Shown here one piece after another: positions 33,469 to 43,308 of a stretch of 64,000 bases of DNA (the first letter of the stretch is position 1; every line of letters begins with the position of its first letter). The notes beneath the pieces were generated by a model, which was not told the DNA's origin, searched no databases, and saw only the letters and a program-made list of their open reading frames with translations. Origin of the DNA: Ignavibacteriota bacterium (GTDB taxonomy: Bacteria > Bacteroidota > Ignavibacteria > SZUA-365); NCBI GenBank assembly GCA_016218045.1, contig JACRFB010000046.1, positions 85,704 to 149,703 of the forward strand, read 5' to 3'. The position numbers and the translations under genes were made by a program.

Positions 33469-34844
33469 GCATGCGCTGCACCTACCTCCCCAGCGGTCCC
33501 TCCTCCGGAGTCCTTCAAGTGGACGGCGCCGATGCCGCCATCATAGAGGATCTTTCTCTCCGTGATATCCGATTTTCCGCGGACGCGCCGCCGCTGCTCG
33601 GCACACGTCTGCCCGTGCCGCTGTACTGGCGTCAATACCATCGTCACGAGGAACCCGGGCGCAGCGTTTCCTCCGCCGCCACCGTCACACAGATATCGCA
33701 GTCCGCGGGCAGTGTCTCCGTGCGCTGCGAGGGACGCACCCCCGACGGGACGGTGTTGAGCCGCGTCGACCTCATGCTGCGCGCCGACGACCGCACCGGC
33801 CAGTTCGAATACCATGTGACGGCCGCACTCGAAGTGGACGACGGTGCGGAATGGAGCGTGTCGTGGCATGCGGACCATGGCGATATCGAATTCCTGAACC
33901 TCTGGCCCGAGGCCGTGTTTACGCCGGAGAGGCCCGAGGACAAACGGTACAGCGCATGCTGCGTGCTGCGGCCGGACGGTATCCGCCACATTCCGCACCA
34001 TCATCTGGAATCGCGCGACAAGAAAAACATACCGCTGCACGGAGGTGATGTGTTCGCCTGGCTGCTCGAGGACCACAATCCCGCCGTCGAGATCATCGCG
34101 CCGGCGGTTGTCGAGGCGGGCATCTGCGCGTACATGTGGGACGCACATTTTGGTGTGCGCGTGTGCACGGACGGGCGGGACGCGGTGCTCACAGGCGGCA
34201 GGCGTGTCACAGCCGCGTACCGCCTTTTCACACTGTCGCGTCACGAGGGTGAGTTTATGCTCTTCACCGCCGACAGTGACGACGATCCCTCCCTGCTTGA
34301 CGTGCCTCTTGTGGAGGAAGGGCGCTCGCTGTTCGACACACACATCGCGACAGTGCTCGATCCGGGCACGGTGTGGCCCTGGAATTTTTCGGGCGCCCCC
34401 GGTGCGAGCGGCGGACTCGATACGCCCGACGGTCGCGCCGGAGCGCGTTCCCTGGTGATCCGCGGCGCGGAGGGACTTTCACGCTGGGAGGCCACAACTC
34501 TGGGTCCGGCCTTCGGGGGTGCACCGTTCATAGCGGGCGGGCGCTACCGCCTGCGTGTGTCGGTGAAGACGTCGCTCGAGCGCGGCTTTGCGCGTATCGC
34601 GCTGCGCTGGCATCGCGAAGGGCGCGCGGGCATAAGCGATCCGAACACCTACGAGCGTCTTTCGTCGGCCGGAGTCGGTCCGCGCTGCGATTGGACCGAC
34701 ATCATCATCGAGACCGATGCCATCGATCCCGCGCCCGACCGCCTCCACATACTCCTCGAAAGCGCGGGCGAGGGCGAATGCTGGTTCGACGCCGTCGAGT
34801 TTCAGCGCATCGAAGCGCAAGGCGGGGAAGGATCCGGCGTGTGA
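33465..34844 (+). CDS. Unknown beta-rich protein of the carbohydrate operon
   Basis: 459 residues, no signal peptide, no recognised family. The composition is beta-rich throughout. The last ~130 residues (from about WPWNFSGAPGASGGLDTPDG, with RSLVIRGAEGLSRW and GRYRLRVSVKTSLERGFARIALRWH, ending ILLESAGEGECWFDAVEF) look like a jelly-roll carbohydrate-binding module. The first 330 residues resemble the beta-sandwich domain found beside glycosidases (WSVSWHADHGDIEFLNLWPEAVF). Overlap with the binding-protein gene (ATGA) and a one-base gap to the next gene tie it to the operon. It could be a glycoside hydrolase accessory protein or a new enzyme family. Confidence 0.6.
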   Translation: MSMRCTYLPSGPSSGVLQVDGADAAIIEDLSLRDIRFSADAPPLLGTRLPVPLYWRQYHRHEEPGRSVSSAATVTQISQSAGSVSVRCEGRTPDGTVLSRVDLMLRADDRTGQFEYHVTAALEVDDGAEWSVSWHADHGDIEFLNLWPEAVFTPERPEDKRYSACCVLRPDGIRHIPHHHLESRDKKNIPLHGGDVFAWLLEDHNPAVEIIAPAVVEAGICAYMWDAHFGVRVCTDGRDAVLTGGRRVTAAYRLFTLSRHEGEFMLFTADSDDDPSLLDVPLVEEGRSLFDTHIATVLDPGTVWPWNFSGAPGASGGLDTPDGRAGARSLVIRGAEGLSRWEATTLGPAFGGAPFIAGGRYRLRVSVKTSLERGFARIALRWHREGRAGISDPNTYERLSSAGVGPRCDWTDIIIETDAIDPAPDRLHILLESAGEGECWFDAVEFQRIEAQGGEGSGV

Positions 34845-34845
34845 C

Positions 34846-36855
34846 ATGAGCGCCCGCCGCGCGCATACTCCGCACACCGTCATGGTATGGGCGCTGACCG
34901 ACAGCCGCATCGAGGATACGGCCATGCTGCGGGCGGATCTGCACGATATCGCGGAGAAGGGCTTCGAGGGTGTGGCCGCCTTTGTGCGCTGCTCGCGGTA
35001 CATGTGGACCGATGCCGCGGCGCTCCGCGCGTTGTATGCTGCATCCTCATACTGTTGCGACAGAGGGCTGGCGTTTTGGTTCGGCGCGGATCCGCGCCTC
35101 GCCGCACCGAAGCTCCAAAGCCGCGCGAAGCCGCTGCACATTCTTGCGTACGGCGCACATCCCTCCGCCGCCGAGCCGCTGTATGCGCCTGTGACAGGGG
35201 GACGATTCCTGCTGTCCTGCAGCACCACACCCCGGCCCACACACATACTGCCCGGCGGCGCCGTCCACTACACGCCGCTCGGTCTGGAAAGGGTGTACGC
35301 ACTGCGTGCAGGAGTGTCTCTGCTGCGGGAAGGGCGTGATGTGGTGGATATCACCACCCGCGCGCACGTCCATCACAACGTGCGCGAGGGACGTGTGGAA
35401 GCGTTCGGCCGCTGGGATCCGCCCGATTCGGGAGCCTGGGAGGTGCTGGTCTTTTTCCGATTCGAGACCAACCAGTTCGACTACTCGAATCCCTCCTCGA
35501 TGGCGAGGTATCTCCGTGCGCTCGAGAGCGCTGCGCGCGCGGGCATCAGGTGTGATGCGGTGCTGTGGGACGAACCGGGTTACGGGTGCGCGCCCTGCGC
35601 ACTTGCACTTCCGCGCGGGAGTTCCGCACCCTTCGGGGTCGTGCGCAACAATATGAGCGGCGCCCTGTGGCGTGTGGCGCGCGAGGCCGACGACGGCAGC
35701 CATGCGGGTCCGCGCAGCACACATGCGCGTGTCCTGCAGGAAACGGTCGACAGCGCGCGGGCCGCGATGGTCGACGCGGCGCGTCGCATCTGGGGCCGCG
35801 CGGTGATGACGGGTATGCACGACACGTGGCGCTGGGAATCGGCCGACATGACCGACATGCGGCACGGCAGTATGGACCTCTGGCGCGCCGCACAGGCGTC
35901 GAGCGGCGGATTCGTGGACCTCGGCAGCGCGCAATTGCTCGCTGATCCTGACTCGCCCTTCCGCGCGAATCTTGCGGCGATGCTGCATGTGGGCACCGCG
36001 CTCGGCCGCCGTTCGACCCGTCGCTGTGTGTATAACAATCTGTGGGTATCGGACGGTGCCGGCACAACGCGGGCGCTCGATGCATGCGTCGACGCGATGG
36101 CCGCCTTCGGGCATGGATGGATGGCGCACATATACGGTCCCGCGGGAGTGCTCGGCGACGAGGACTCCTTCCTCGGCCTGCCATTTACTCCCGGCTATCC
36201 TCGGCACGGGGACTGGCCCCGTTTTACCGAATGGACACAACGGTTGCGCGCGCATCATCACCTGACAGGCGGCGCGCTGCCCGAGGCAAATGTGCTGCTC
36301 GCCTTTCCGATCGAGAGTCTGTACGCGGCCGGACCCCGGGCGGCGTCCGCGCAGGCAGACGTGCTGTTCCGCCTCATTCTCGCGCTCGCCGACGCGCACT
36401 ACCTCGTGGACGTCGCACCCGAGTACGACCTCGCCGCTCTGCGGTCGCGCGGCGCGCGGCTCGCGCTGCAGGGCCGTGAATTCGACGCCGTCATCACGAC
36501 AGCGCGCGCCGCGCTCCCGCGCGCCGCGCGCGCACACGATCCACGCGTCATACAGGCACAACTCCCCGCGCCCGGAGAGGCACAGCTTGCGGACAACGGC
36601 ACGTCCCTGATCGAGGCCGTCCTGCGCGCTCTCGAAGCTCTCCCGGCGGCGCGGCGCGTCTCGGGTCCGCGCGGGAGCTGGATCACACTCACACGCACCT
36701 CGCGGGGTCTGCTCGCCACACTCTGCGCCGCGCGGCCCGGAACGCGCTACGGCGGGCTGCTGCGTGTTGATGGCGCGACGATTCGTCTTCCGCGCGGAGG
36801 CGGACTCCGCCGCGTTCTCTTTGATCCCGACACCGCGCATCCCGTGGAATTGTGA
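34846..36855 (+). CDS. TIM-barrel glycosidase-like protein, unassigned family
   Basis: 669 residues without signal peptide. The N-terminus (VMVWALTDSRIEDTAM) starts a barrel-like region, and LWDEPGYG places W241-D242-E243-P244 at a position where glycosidases carry acidic catalytic residues. The stretch LGLPFTPGYPRHGDWPRFTEWTQRL, then ANVLLAFPIESLYA and HYLVDVAPEYDLAAL, resembles the barrel plus Rossmann-like domain layout of GH42/GH106-type enzymes. The resemblance is weak and no family can be named. One base separates it from the upstream gene and one base overlaps the heparinase-like gene downstream. Likely substrate: part of the imported oligosaccharide. Confidence 0.55.
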   Translation: MSARRAHTPHTVMVWALTDSRIEDTAMLRADLHDIAEKGFEGVAAFVRCSRYMWTDAAALRALYAASSYCCDRGLAFWFGADPRLAAPKLQSRAKPLHILAYGAHPSAAEPLYAPVTGGRFLLSCSTTPRPTHILPGGAVHYTPLGLERVYALRAGVSLLREGRDVVDITTRAHVHHNVREGRVEAFGRWDPPDSGAWEVLVFFRFETNQFDYSNPSSMARYLRALESAARAGIRCDAVLWDEPGYGCAPCALALPRGSSAPFGVVRNNMSGALWRVAREADDGSHAGPRSTHARVLQETVDSARAAMVDAARRIWGRAVMTGMHDTWRWESADMTDMRHGSMDLWRAAQASSGGFVDLGSAQLLADPDSPFRANLAAMLHVGTALGRRSTRRCVYNNLWVSDGAGTTRALDACVDAMAAFGHGWMAHIYGPAGVLGDEDSFLGLPFTPGYPRHGDWPRFTEWTQRLRAHHHLTGGALPEANVLLAFPIESLYAAGPRAASAQADVLFRLILALADAHYLVDVAPEYDLAALRSRGARLALQGREFDAVITTARAALPRAARAHDPRVIQAQLPAPGEAQLADNGTSLIEAVLRALEALPAARRVSGPRGSWITLTRTSRGLLATLCAARPGTRYGGLLRVDGATIRLPRGGGLRRVLFDPDTAHPVEL

Positions 36856-39161
36856 TGAGCGCGGACGTACACACACACGGCTCCTCATCCGCGGACGGCC
36901 ATCACCTCACGCTCGACGCCGGACCGGCCTGCACGCTGCTTCTGCACCTCGACGCGTCCGTGTATCCGGTGGAACGGCACTGCCGCTACGCGCGTCCCGC
37001 CGATGGCCCGCTGCGGCTTTTCTCCGCGCTTACCTGGCACGAGGAGGAGCCCGGCCTTCGTGTCGGACCCTGGCCCGGCTGGCGCGGCATACCGGACATG
37101 CCGGATATACATGTCCTCTGCGAGGATCGCGAGATACACGGGCGCTGGGTGTTTTTTGGTGATGAAATCCACATGCGCCGCCTCCACGTCGCCTTCGAAC
37201 TGCCCGCGCACAGCGGCATCACCGTTGCACTGCGCTGCACCGACGCGCGGCTGCAGTACATCTCGCATGAATTTCTCGCCGGCGCGCGTCCTGCGGCACG
37301 TCCCGTCCCACTCGTGCATCCTGCACACGGCAGGCATCCGCGCCTGCTGACGGGCGAGCGGGATCTCGAGGAAATGCGCGTGCGTGCCCGCGGCGGACAC
37401 CCGTCGTGGACGCGTCTCTGCGCCGTGGCAGCCGCGCCGGGCGGATTTCGTGAAACGGCGCAGGCAAAAATTCCCGCGGGCTCGGAGTCGGCCAGTCTGG
37501 AGGACCAGGCACTGATCGCCGCATGTATTGCCGCGGTGCAGCCCGGCGACGAGGAGATCCGGCGCGCGCACGAGTCCTTCCGCGCCTGCCTGGAACAGTC
37601 CGCCGATCCCGGCTTCGGTCCGCTGGGCATCGACACACAGCTCGGCGAATATCTCGCCGTGCTCTGCACGGCCTTCGATCTTCTGCACGGCACATACACC
37701 GAAACCGAACGCACGGCGATTCACGCGTCTCTCGCGCGCCTCGCCGAGGCCTGCGCCGCGTTCCTCACGCCCGGCCGCCGCGATTATGCGCAGGCGCATT
37801 ATCTGGGCTGCGGACTCGGCCTGCTTGCCTACTGCGCTCTCGACGACGGCGCTGATCCGCGTGTGGAACGCTGGGGCGCGGAAGTACACGGCGCCTTCCG
37901 CGAGGTGCTGTCGATGCTCCCGGACGACGGCTCGCATCCGCACGGAATCAATCTCTGGATCTACGAGTACGGCTTTCTGTTCCGCTGGCTCGAAATGCTT
38001 CGACACACCTTCGGCCTCGACTACTGGGAGATGAGCGGGCATTGGGAACGCGCCTCGCGCTTCCGCGGTGATTGTACCTCAAGCGCCGCGCGCCGCGGCA
38101 TCACGTTCGGCGATACACAATTCCGCACGGGTGGAGACGCGTGGATGCACTACCTCGTGGCACGTCGCACGGGAAGTGCCGACGCGGCTGCTCTCGCGGA
38201 CCGCCTCGAACCGCTGCCCGTCGAGGGTGTCGATTTCCGCTGCGCGCCCCTGCGCCGGCGTGTGTACGAGTTTCTGTATGCTGCCGACGTCGGGCCCGAC
38301 ACCGCGCATGGAAAAATATCGGACGATGCAGTCCTGTATTCGGATCTCGGGCAGGCCGTGCTGCGCTCCGCTGATGTGACCTTGGTCGCGCGCTGCGGCG
38401 CGCCGCTGGGCCGCAGCCGCCGCGCCGCGGGTGAGGCGGGCGGATATGGGCACAGCGATCCGTGCAACGGCTCGATACTGCTTGAACGCGCGGGCGTGCT
38501 GGTACTCGCGGGTCCGGGACCCGTGTACCGCCGCGACACCGCGCTGCAGAATCTGTACACAGTGGACGGCCGCGGCCAACTGGGCGATGGCATGGTCTGG
38601 GCGCCCGATTGTACGCCCGACCGCCATATTCCGGACAATCCTGTCCTGTACTCGCGCGGAGACGTGTCATGCCTCGCGATGCAGTTCGGCTGTGCGTACC
38701 TCGATGACCTCGGTGTCACGTCCTGTACGCGCGCGCTGGCGCTGTTCCCCGACGGGGCTTTGCTCGTTGTGGACCGCATCTCGCTCGCGGAAACACGATC
38801 GGTGCAATGGAATCTGCACACACAGGCGCTGCTCGAGTCGCGCGGATTTGCCCCCTGCCTGACCTTCGCCGTGAAGGCGGGAGGCGCGGACGGTCGGCTG
38901 CAGATACTGCCGGGAGCGCCGTTTTCGTGGACGCAGTCCGACTGCGAGTTTGTTCCCGCGTATCCGCACGACGGCACGCGCGACACACACCTGCGGCTGT
39001 CCTTCGACGGCGCGAAGGGCACGGTGGTCTGGACGCTCGCCTTCGGCCGTGACGACGAGTTGCGGGCTGCGCAGCACGGTCCGCGTGTCGCGCGTCTTTC
39101 GCTTGGGCCGGCCTCGCTGCTCTTCGATTTTTCCACGAATCTTTTCGAGCCGGCCCCATGA
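36855..39161 (+). CDS. Heparinase II/III-like protein, cytoplasmic
   Basis: 768 residues from ATG 36855, which shares one base with the upstream TGA. After a beta-sandwich N-terminus, residues ~160-400 form the (alpha/alpha)-toroid (HPRLLTGERDLEEMR, the typical DUF4962/heparinase opening; DDGSHPHGINLWIYEYGFLFRWLEML). The C-terminal half has the heparinase II/III beta-sandwich motif (HSDPCNGSILLERAGVLVL, then YRRDTALQNLYTVDGRGQLGDG). Such enzymes cleave uronic-acid-containing polysaccharides by beta-elimination. No signal peptide is present, so cleavage would be intracellular on imported oligosaccharides. The exact substrate (glycosaminoglycan, alginate or other) is unknown. Confidence 0.78.
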   Translation: MSADVHTHGSSSADGHHLTLDAGPACTLLLHLDASVYPVERHCRYARPADGPLRLFSALTWHEEEPGLRVGPWPGWRGIPDMPDIHVLCEDREIHGRWVFFGDEIHMRRLHVAFELPAHSGITVALRCTDARLQYISHEFLAGARPAARPVPLVHPAHGRHPRLLTGERDLEEMRVRARGGHPSWTRLCAVAAAPGGFRETAQAKIPAGSESASLEDQALIAACIAAVQPGDEEIRRAHESFRACLEQSADPGFGPLGIDTQLGEYLAVLCTAFDLLHGTYTETERTAIHASLARLAEACAAFLTPGRRDYAQAHYLGCGLGLLAYCALDDGADPRVERWGAEVHGAFREVLSMLPDDGSHPHGINLWIYEYGFLFRWLEMLRHTFGLDYWEMSGHWERASRFRGDCTSSAARRGITFGDTQFRTGGDAWMHYLVARRTGSADAAALADRLEPLPVEGVDFRCAPLRRRVYEFLYAADVGPDTAHGKISDDAVLYSDLGQAVLRSADVTLVARCGAPLGRSRRAAGEAGGYGHSDPCNGSILLERAGVLVLAGPGPVYRRDTALQNLYTVDGRGQLGDGMVWAPDCTPDRHIPDNPVLYSRGDVSCLAMQFGCAYLDDLGVTSCTRALALFPDGALLVVDRISLAETRSVQWNLHTQALLESRGFAPCLTFAVKAGGADGRLQILPGAPFSWTQSDCEFVPAYPHDGTRDTHLRLSFDGAKGTVVWTLAFGRDDELRAAQHGPRVARLSLGPASLLFDFSTNLFEPAP

Positions 39162-41386
39162 CGCGGATCGACTCACGCACCGCGTCCGCGGCGTTCGGCG
39201 CGCCTCTGCGCATCGACAGCTTCGCCGATGGCGGCGTGTGGATTTCCGACGATCGCGTCTCGGCCTTTGTATCGGGCCGCGACGGATCGCTGCGTGAATG
39301 TGCGTATCACGGCCGGCAAATCGTGAGCCGCAACGCGCGGATATTTTCGTGTGAGACCGGTGCGCTGCACCTGCTGTACGAAAGTCAGAACCGCTGGCTG
39401 CCCGTTGACATGCGCACGGCGCGGGTCGGCACGCGCCGCGTCGAGACGGAGCCCGGGCAGGGTCCGCGGTGTGTGATCTCGGCGGACGGACGCGTGATCG
39501 TCCTGCAGCTCACACACGCCGGACGCATCCGCGTCGTGCTGCGAAAACAGAGCCGTGTCACTTCCGTGCAGGGGGAACGCGCGTGGAGTGAGGCATCCAT
39601 AGACGGATCGGTGCTGCGACTGTCCTGTACCGACCGGCTGTTTCTGTATGACTGGCTGCGCCGCGAAGGACCGTACGCCGGCGATTTTCTCATTCCGGAA
39701 CATTGGCGCCGGCGCCTGTTTGTCGGACCCCCGCGGTCGGGCAGGGCCCGGGTCTCCGATCTGCGTCCCGAATGGCGGGACGCGGATCCGTGCCTGTATG
39801 ACGCCACGGTGTACACCACCATACAGTGCCAGGGCGGAGCGTGGGATGTGGACGAGCAGGGCTGGCAATGGACAAGCCCCGCGCGCGCGGATGTTCACAT
39901 GGAGGAGATACAGATCTGTTTCACCGATACCGACCGCGCCGAGGAATCCGGCGCAACGGCAGGGGCTCGGACGGTTGCACACGCCGGCATTCACTGTACA
40001 CCGGAAACGGAGGGCGGTGTGGCGCATCCCGTGCTTCGACTTCCGGGGTACCCGGCAGTGGAGCGATTCTTTTTGCAGGCGCCATCCATCGTCGATGCCT
40101 GCACCGTCCGCGATCACGGTATGCCCCGCGCCTCGTTCGGCGCCTACTACTGGCTGTGGGCCTGGGACGCGCTGGTTGCGGCGGCGGAATATCCGCGCTG
40201 GGGCGCGCTCGCCGCGATGCGACGCGTGATCGAGTTTGTGCATCGCCATCGCGACGTCGACGGGCGCATACCCATGCGCTGGACGCGCGACCTCGACGCG
40301 CTCGACACACCCGAACGCGGCGCGCTCGAATTTCTTCTGCTGAACACCGCTCTGGAATACACGCGGCACACGAGCGACACGGCTCTGCTGCGCGAGGTGT
40401 ATCCCGCGGCGCTGCTGCATTTCAATGCTCTGGCGGCGTCGAGTGATACACGCGGATTATTTCCCGGACTGGGCTTCTACCCCGATCTGCCTGAACGATT
40501 TGGCCGCACACCACGCAGCGCCGTGGCCATGGAAGTGGCCGCACACGCCGGATTCTGTCTCGCTCTCGCCGACGCCGCTGCCATCCTCGGCGAGGCACAC
40601 ACGCGCGACACGGCAGCGGCGCATGCGGCGCGCATCACGGAGCATTTCCGCGGCGTGTTTATTTCAAACGTCGGCGACGAACCCGTGTTCCCGCGCGACT
40701 GTGTCGATCTCGACACCGGCGCCGTATCGCACAGCCGTCCCGTCTTCACACTGCTCTGCCTGCAGCGGCCCGGCACAGAAGCGCTGTTCGGCGATACACG
40801 CGCCGGTCTCGCGCGTACGCTCGAGACTGAGTTTCTCACGCGTCACGGCATCGCCATGCTGCCGCGCGGCGACAGGAATCGCGGATCGGAACCCGCCACC
40901 GGCGCATGGTACGCACATTGGGACCTGTACGTGATCCGTCTCTGGCGCGCCGAAGCGCGGGGCGGCGCCATCCTGCAGTGGCTCGACCGTGTCGAGGAAA
41001 CTCTCGCGCGGCTCGGCTACTGTCCCGAATTCCTGGACCTCGCATCTTTTGAGCGCGGTGATGCCGACGCGTGGACCCGCCACGGCGCGGCGTCCAATAT
41101 CAACGGTGTCACGGCCTGGTATCGCGCGCTGCTCGAAGGCGTGCTTGGACTGCTGCTCGACGGAGGCCGCCTGGCCGTGTCGCCTGACGGACCTCTCGTG
41201 TCCGGCGCCGCGGTCGCGGATCTCGCGATTCGCGGACAGAGGTGGGATGTCGAGACCACCGGCAGTCGCCGCGTTGTGCGGCTCGAAGTGGATGCGCGGC
41301 CGGTCGAGGGGTTGGAAGTGGCGGACGAATTTTTTGATGGACAAAGACACAGTCTTCGCATCGTTTGTGACGGGGGACGTGAATGA
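39158..41386 (+). CDS. Six-hairpin glycosidase (GH63/debranching-enzyme-like)
   Basis: 742 residues, no signal peptide, ATGA overlap with the upstream gene. The N-terminal ~290 residues are beta-rich. The catalytic (alpha/alpha)6 barrel begins around YYWLWAWDALV (residues 330-340), the Trp-rich W-x-W-D motif found in GH63, GH37 and amylo-1,6-glucosidase-like enzymes. DGRIPMRWTRDLDALDTPERGALEFLLLNTALEY, GRTPRSAVAMEVAAHAGFC and TGAWYAHWDLYVIRLW follow. These enzymes hydrolyse alpha-glycosidic bonds. The precise linkage is unknown. The gene is part of the coupled operon and probably trims the imported oligosaccharide. Confidence 0.72.
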   Translation: MTRIDSRTASAAFGAPLRIDSFADGGVWISDDRVSAFVSGRDGSLRECAYHGRQIVSRNARIFSCETGALHLLYESQNRWLPVDMRTARVGTRRVETEPGQGPRCVISADGRVIVLQLTHAGRIRVVLRKQSRVTSVQGERAWSEASIDGSVLRLSCTDRLFLYDWLRREGPYAGDFLIPEHWRRRLFVGPPRSGRARVSDLRPEWRDADPCLYDATVYTTIQCQGGAWDVDEQGWQWTSPARADVHMEEIQICFTDTDRAEESGATAGARTVAHAGIHCTPETEGGVAHPVLRLPGYPAVERFFLQAPSIVDACTVRDHGMPRASFGAYYWLWAWDALVAAAEYPRWGALAAMRRVIEFVHRHRDVDGRIPMRWTRDLDALDTPERGALEFLLLNTALEYTRHTSDTALLREVYPAALLHFNALAASSDTRGLFPGLGFYPDLPERFGRTPRSAVAMEVAAHAGFCLALADAAAILGEAHTRDTAAAHAARITEHFRGVFISNVGDEPVFPRDCVDLDTGAVSHSRPVFTLLCLQRPGTEALFGDTRAGLARTLETEFLTRHGIAMLPRGDRNRGSEPATGAWYAHWDLYVIRLWRAEARGGAILQWLDRVEETLARLGYCPEFLDLASFERGDADAWTRHGAASNINGVTAWYRALLEGVLGLLLDGGRLAVSPDGPLVSGAAVADLAIRGQRWDVETTGSRRVVRLEVDARPVEGLEVADEFFDGQRHSLRIVCDGGRE

Positions 41387-43308
41387 GCGGGCCCGCCGTG
41401 GTACGACTCGCGGAGAGCCCCGGGCGTTATGCCCTCGAATGGGGCGAGGGCCGCGTCCTCGAACCGCTCGACTGCGCCGTGACATGGGACGGCGTCCCGC
41501 GGGGCATGTCGTCCGCGCGCCGCGTGACGGTGCGGCGCTCAGGCGTCGACATCGAATTCGACTCGCTACACCTGCGCATCGACGTCGAGGAGACGGACGG
41601 GGGAGTGCTGCTGCGCAGCGTGCTGCGCAATATTTCGGATACGGATGTCCGAATCGAATCCGTCTCGCCTATCATCTTCGACGGCGACTGGAGCGCGCGC
41701 GGACCCTGCCTGTTCTCGCGCGACGCGCTGCTGTGCAGCACGCCGGCGGAACGGCATTACGGCTTCGACGGCGACGAGGAACTCGCGAGGAATCGTCCGC
41801 GTGTGTCGTGCTGGTGGTTCTCGGTGCACGATGCCGCGCGTGGCGCCAACTTCCTGTGCGGCGTCGACGGACCGACCGACGGCTTCGCACGTTTCGACTG
41901 TGTGCCTCTGCAGTCACACACATCCGGCCTCAGAGTCTTGCGCTGGCGCGCCGATCTCGACGTGACCGCGGGTCCGCGCGGTGTGCGCCTGGCGCCCGGC
42001 GACGAATTGCGTCCGGGCGACCTGTACATCGCCGTGTGGAGCGGCGGACGGGATGAGGGACTGGAAACCTACGCGGCGCGGCTTGTGCGCCACCGCGCGG
42101 GCAGGCCGCTGCCGGCACTGCCGCGCGGCTGGTGTTCGTGGTACGCGGGGTATGAGACGGCGATCAATGAGCGCGCCTGCCTCGAGAATCTTGCGGCCGC
42201 CGCGCAGGTGCCGGGTCTGCGCATATTCCAGATCGACGACGGATGGATGGATGCGCGGGGTCTGCGCAGACTCGGAACGCCCGGCGTCGATCATGGCAAG
42301 TTTCCACGCGGCATGGCGGCGCTGGCGGCGGACATCGACGCGGCCGGTTGCGACGCGGGCCTGTGGCTGCGCCCCTTCCAGCCGTGGGAGCCCGATGCGG
42401 GGCGTCCCGCGTGGGCCGACGGCGACGCGCTCGACCTCTCCGACCCCGCCTGCCTCGCGTGGCTGGCGGAGTCCGTGCGGTGTGTGACGGAGGATTGGGG
42501 ATATTCGTATCTGAAACTCGATTTTCTGACCTACGATGTGTACGGGGCCTGGGGCATGGAACTGCTCCGTCCTCTGCGCGCGCGCGCGGTCTTCCGCGAC
42601 GACACCCGCACCACGCTGCGCCACCTGCGTGTGGCCCTCGAGACGATACAGGCGGCGGCCGGACCCTCGGTGTACCTGCTCGGCTGCAACGCGCTGTTCG
42701 GACCCGCGATCGGCATCTTCGACGGCATGCGCATCGGCGATGACGTCAGCGCCTGGAACTGGGACCGCACCGTCACCATGGGTGCGCGCGCAGTCGCCCC
42801 CGCGTTGTTCCAGCACGGCCGGCTCTGGCATAACGACGCCGACTGCCTGCTCTTTCATGAACCTCTGACACCCGCGCAGATACGCACCTGGAACAGCTTC
42901 GCCGCGCTCGCCTCACAGGTGTCCGTTATGAGTTCCGTCCTGCCCGCTCTCGACAATACACGCCGTGCGGTGCTCGAGGCCGTGTTTCCCGCGGCGGATC
43001 CCGAACCGGGCGGCGTGACGATACACTGGACCGACGGCACCTGCGTCCTGCGCAGGTCGTTGCGCGACGGTGGCGTGATTCTGGGTCTGTTTAATTGGAC
43101 GGAGGAGACACGCCACGTGGAGTTGGACTCTGCGATACATCGCTATGATCCGGCAGTGACATGGCGTGAATTCTGGAGCCGCGGCGAGGTGGCGGCTCTG
43201 CAGCGCATGCGGATCGAACTCGAGCCCTGTTCCTGCGCGCTGTTCTATCCGTCCCGCCGCGGAATACAGGACACAACACTCCGAAATATTGTGGAAGGAA
43301 ACGCATGA
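41383..43308 (+). CDS. GH36-like alpha-galactosidase
   Basis: 641 residues, cytoplasmic. The N-terminal beta-supersandwich is followed by a TIM barrel opening with GWCSWYAGYE, the characteristic GH36/GH27 melibiase motif, then IFQIDDGWM. The nucleophile motif YLKLDF places Asp 380, and MRIGDDV places the acid/base at Asp 453 or 454. A C-terminal beta domain closes the protein. GH36 enzymes remove terminal alpha-galactose or alpha-GalNAc, which fits the GALK2-type kinase at the head of the operon. Overlap with both neighbours (ATGA) indicates translational coupling. Substrate specificity between galactose and GalNAc cannot be decided. Confidence 0.82.
   Translation: MSGPAVVRLAESPGRYALEWGEGRVLEPLDCAVTWDGVPRGMSSARRVTVRRSGVDIEFDSLHLRIDVEETDGGVLLRSVLRNISDTDVRIESVSPIIFDGDWSARGPCLFSRDALLCSTPAERHYGFDGDEELARNRPRVSCWWFSVHDAARGANFLCGVDGPTDGFARFDCVPLQSHTSGLRVLRWRADLDVTAGPRGVRLAPGDELRPGDLYIAVWSGGRDEGLETYAARLVRHRAGRPLPALPRGWCSWYAGYETAINERACLENLAAAAQVPGLRIFQIDDGWMDARGLRRLGTPGVDHGKFPRGMAALAADIDAAGCDAGLWLRPFQPWEPDAGRPAWADGDALDLSDPACLAWLAESVRCVTEDWGYSYLKLDFLTYDVYGAWGMELLRPLRARAVFRDDTRTTLRHLRVALETIQAAAGPSVYLLGCNALFGPAIGIFDGMRIGDDVSAWNWDRTVTMGARAVAPALFQHGRLWHNDADCLLFHEPLTPAQIRTWNSFAALASQVSVMSSVLPALDNTRRAVLEAVFPAADPEPGGVTIHWTDGTCVLRRSLRDGGVILGLFNWTEETRHVELDSAIHRYDPAVTWREFWSRGEVAALQRMRIELEPCSCALFYPSRRGIQDTTLRNIVEGNA

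Noticed and set aside
35047..36888. Long antisense open frames (also 28563-30089, 12419-14089 and 36885-38042, minus strand)
   Set aside because: They mirror well-supported plus-strand genes in GC-rich DNA, where the opposite strand often stays open; their translations are Arg/Ala/His-rich with no domain.
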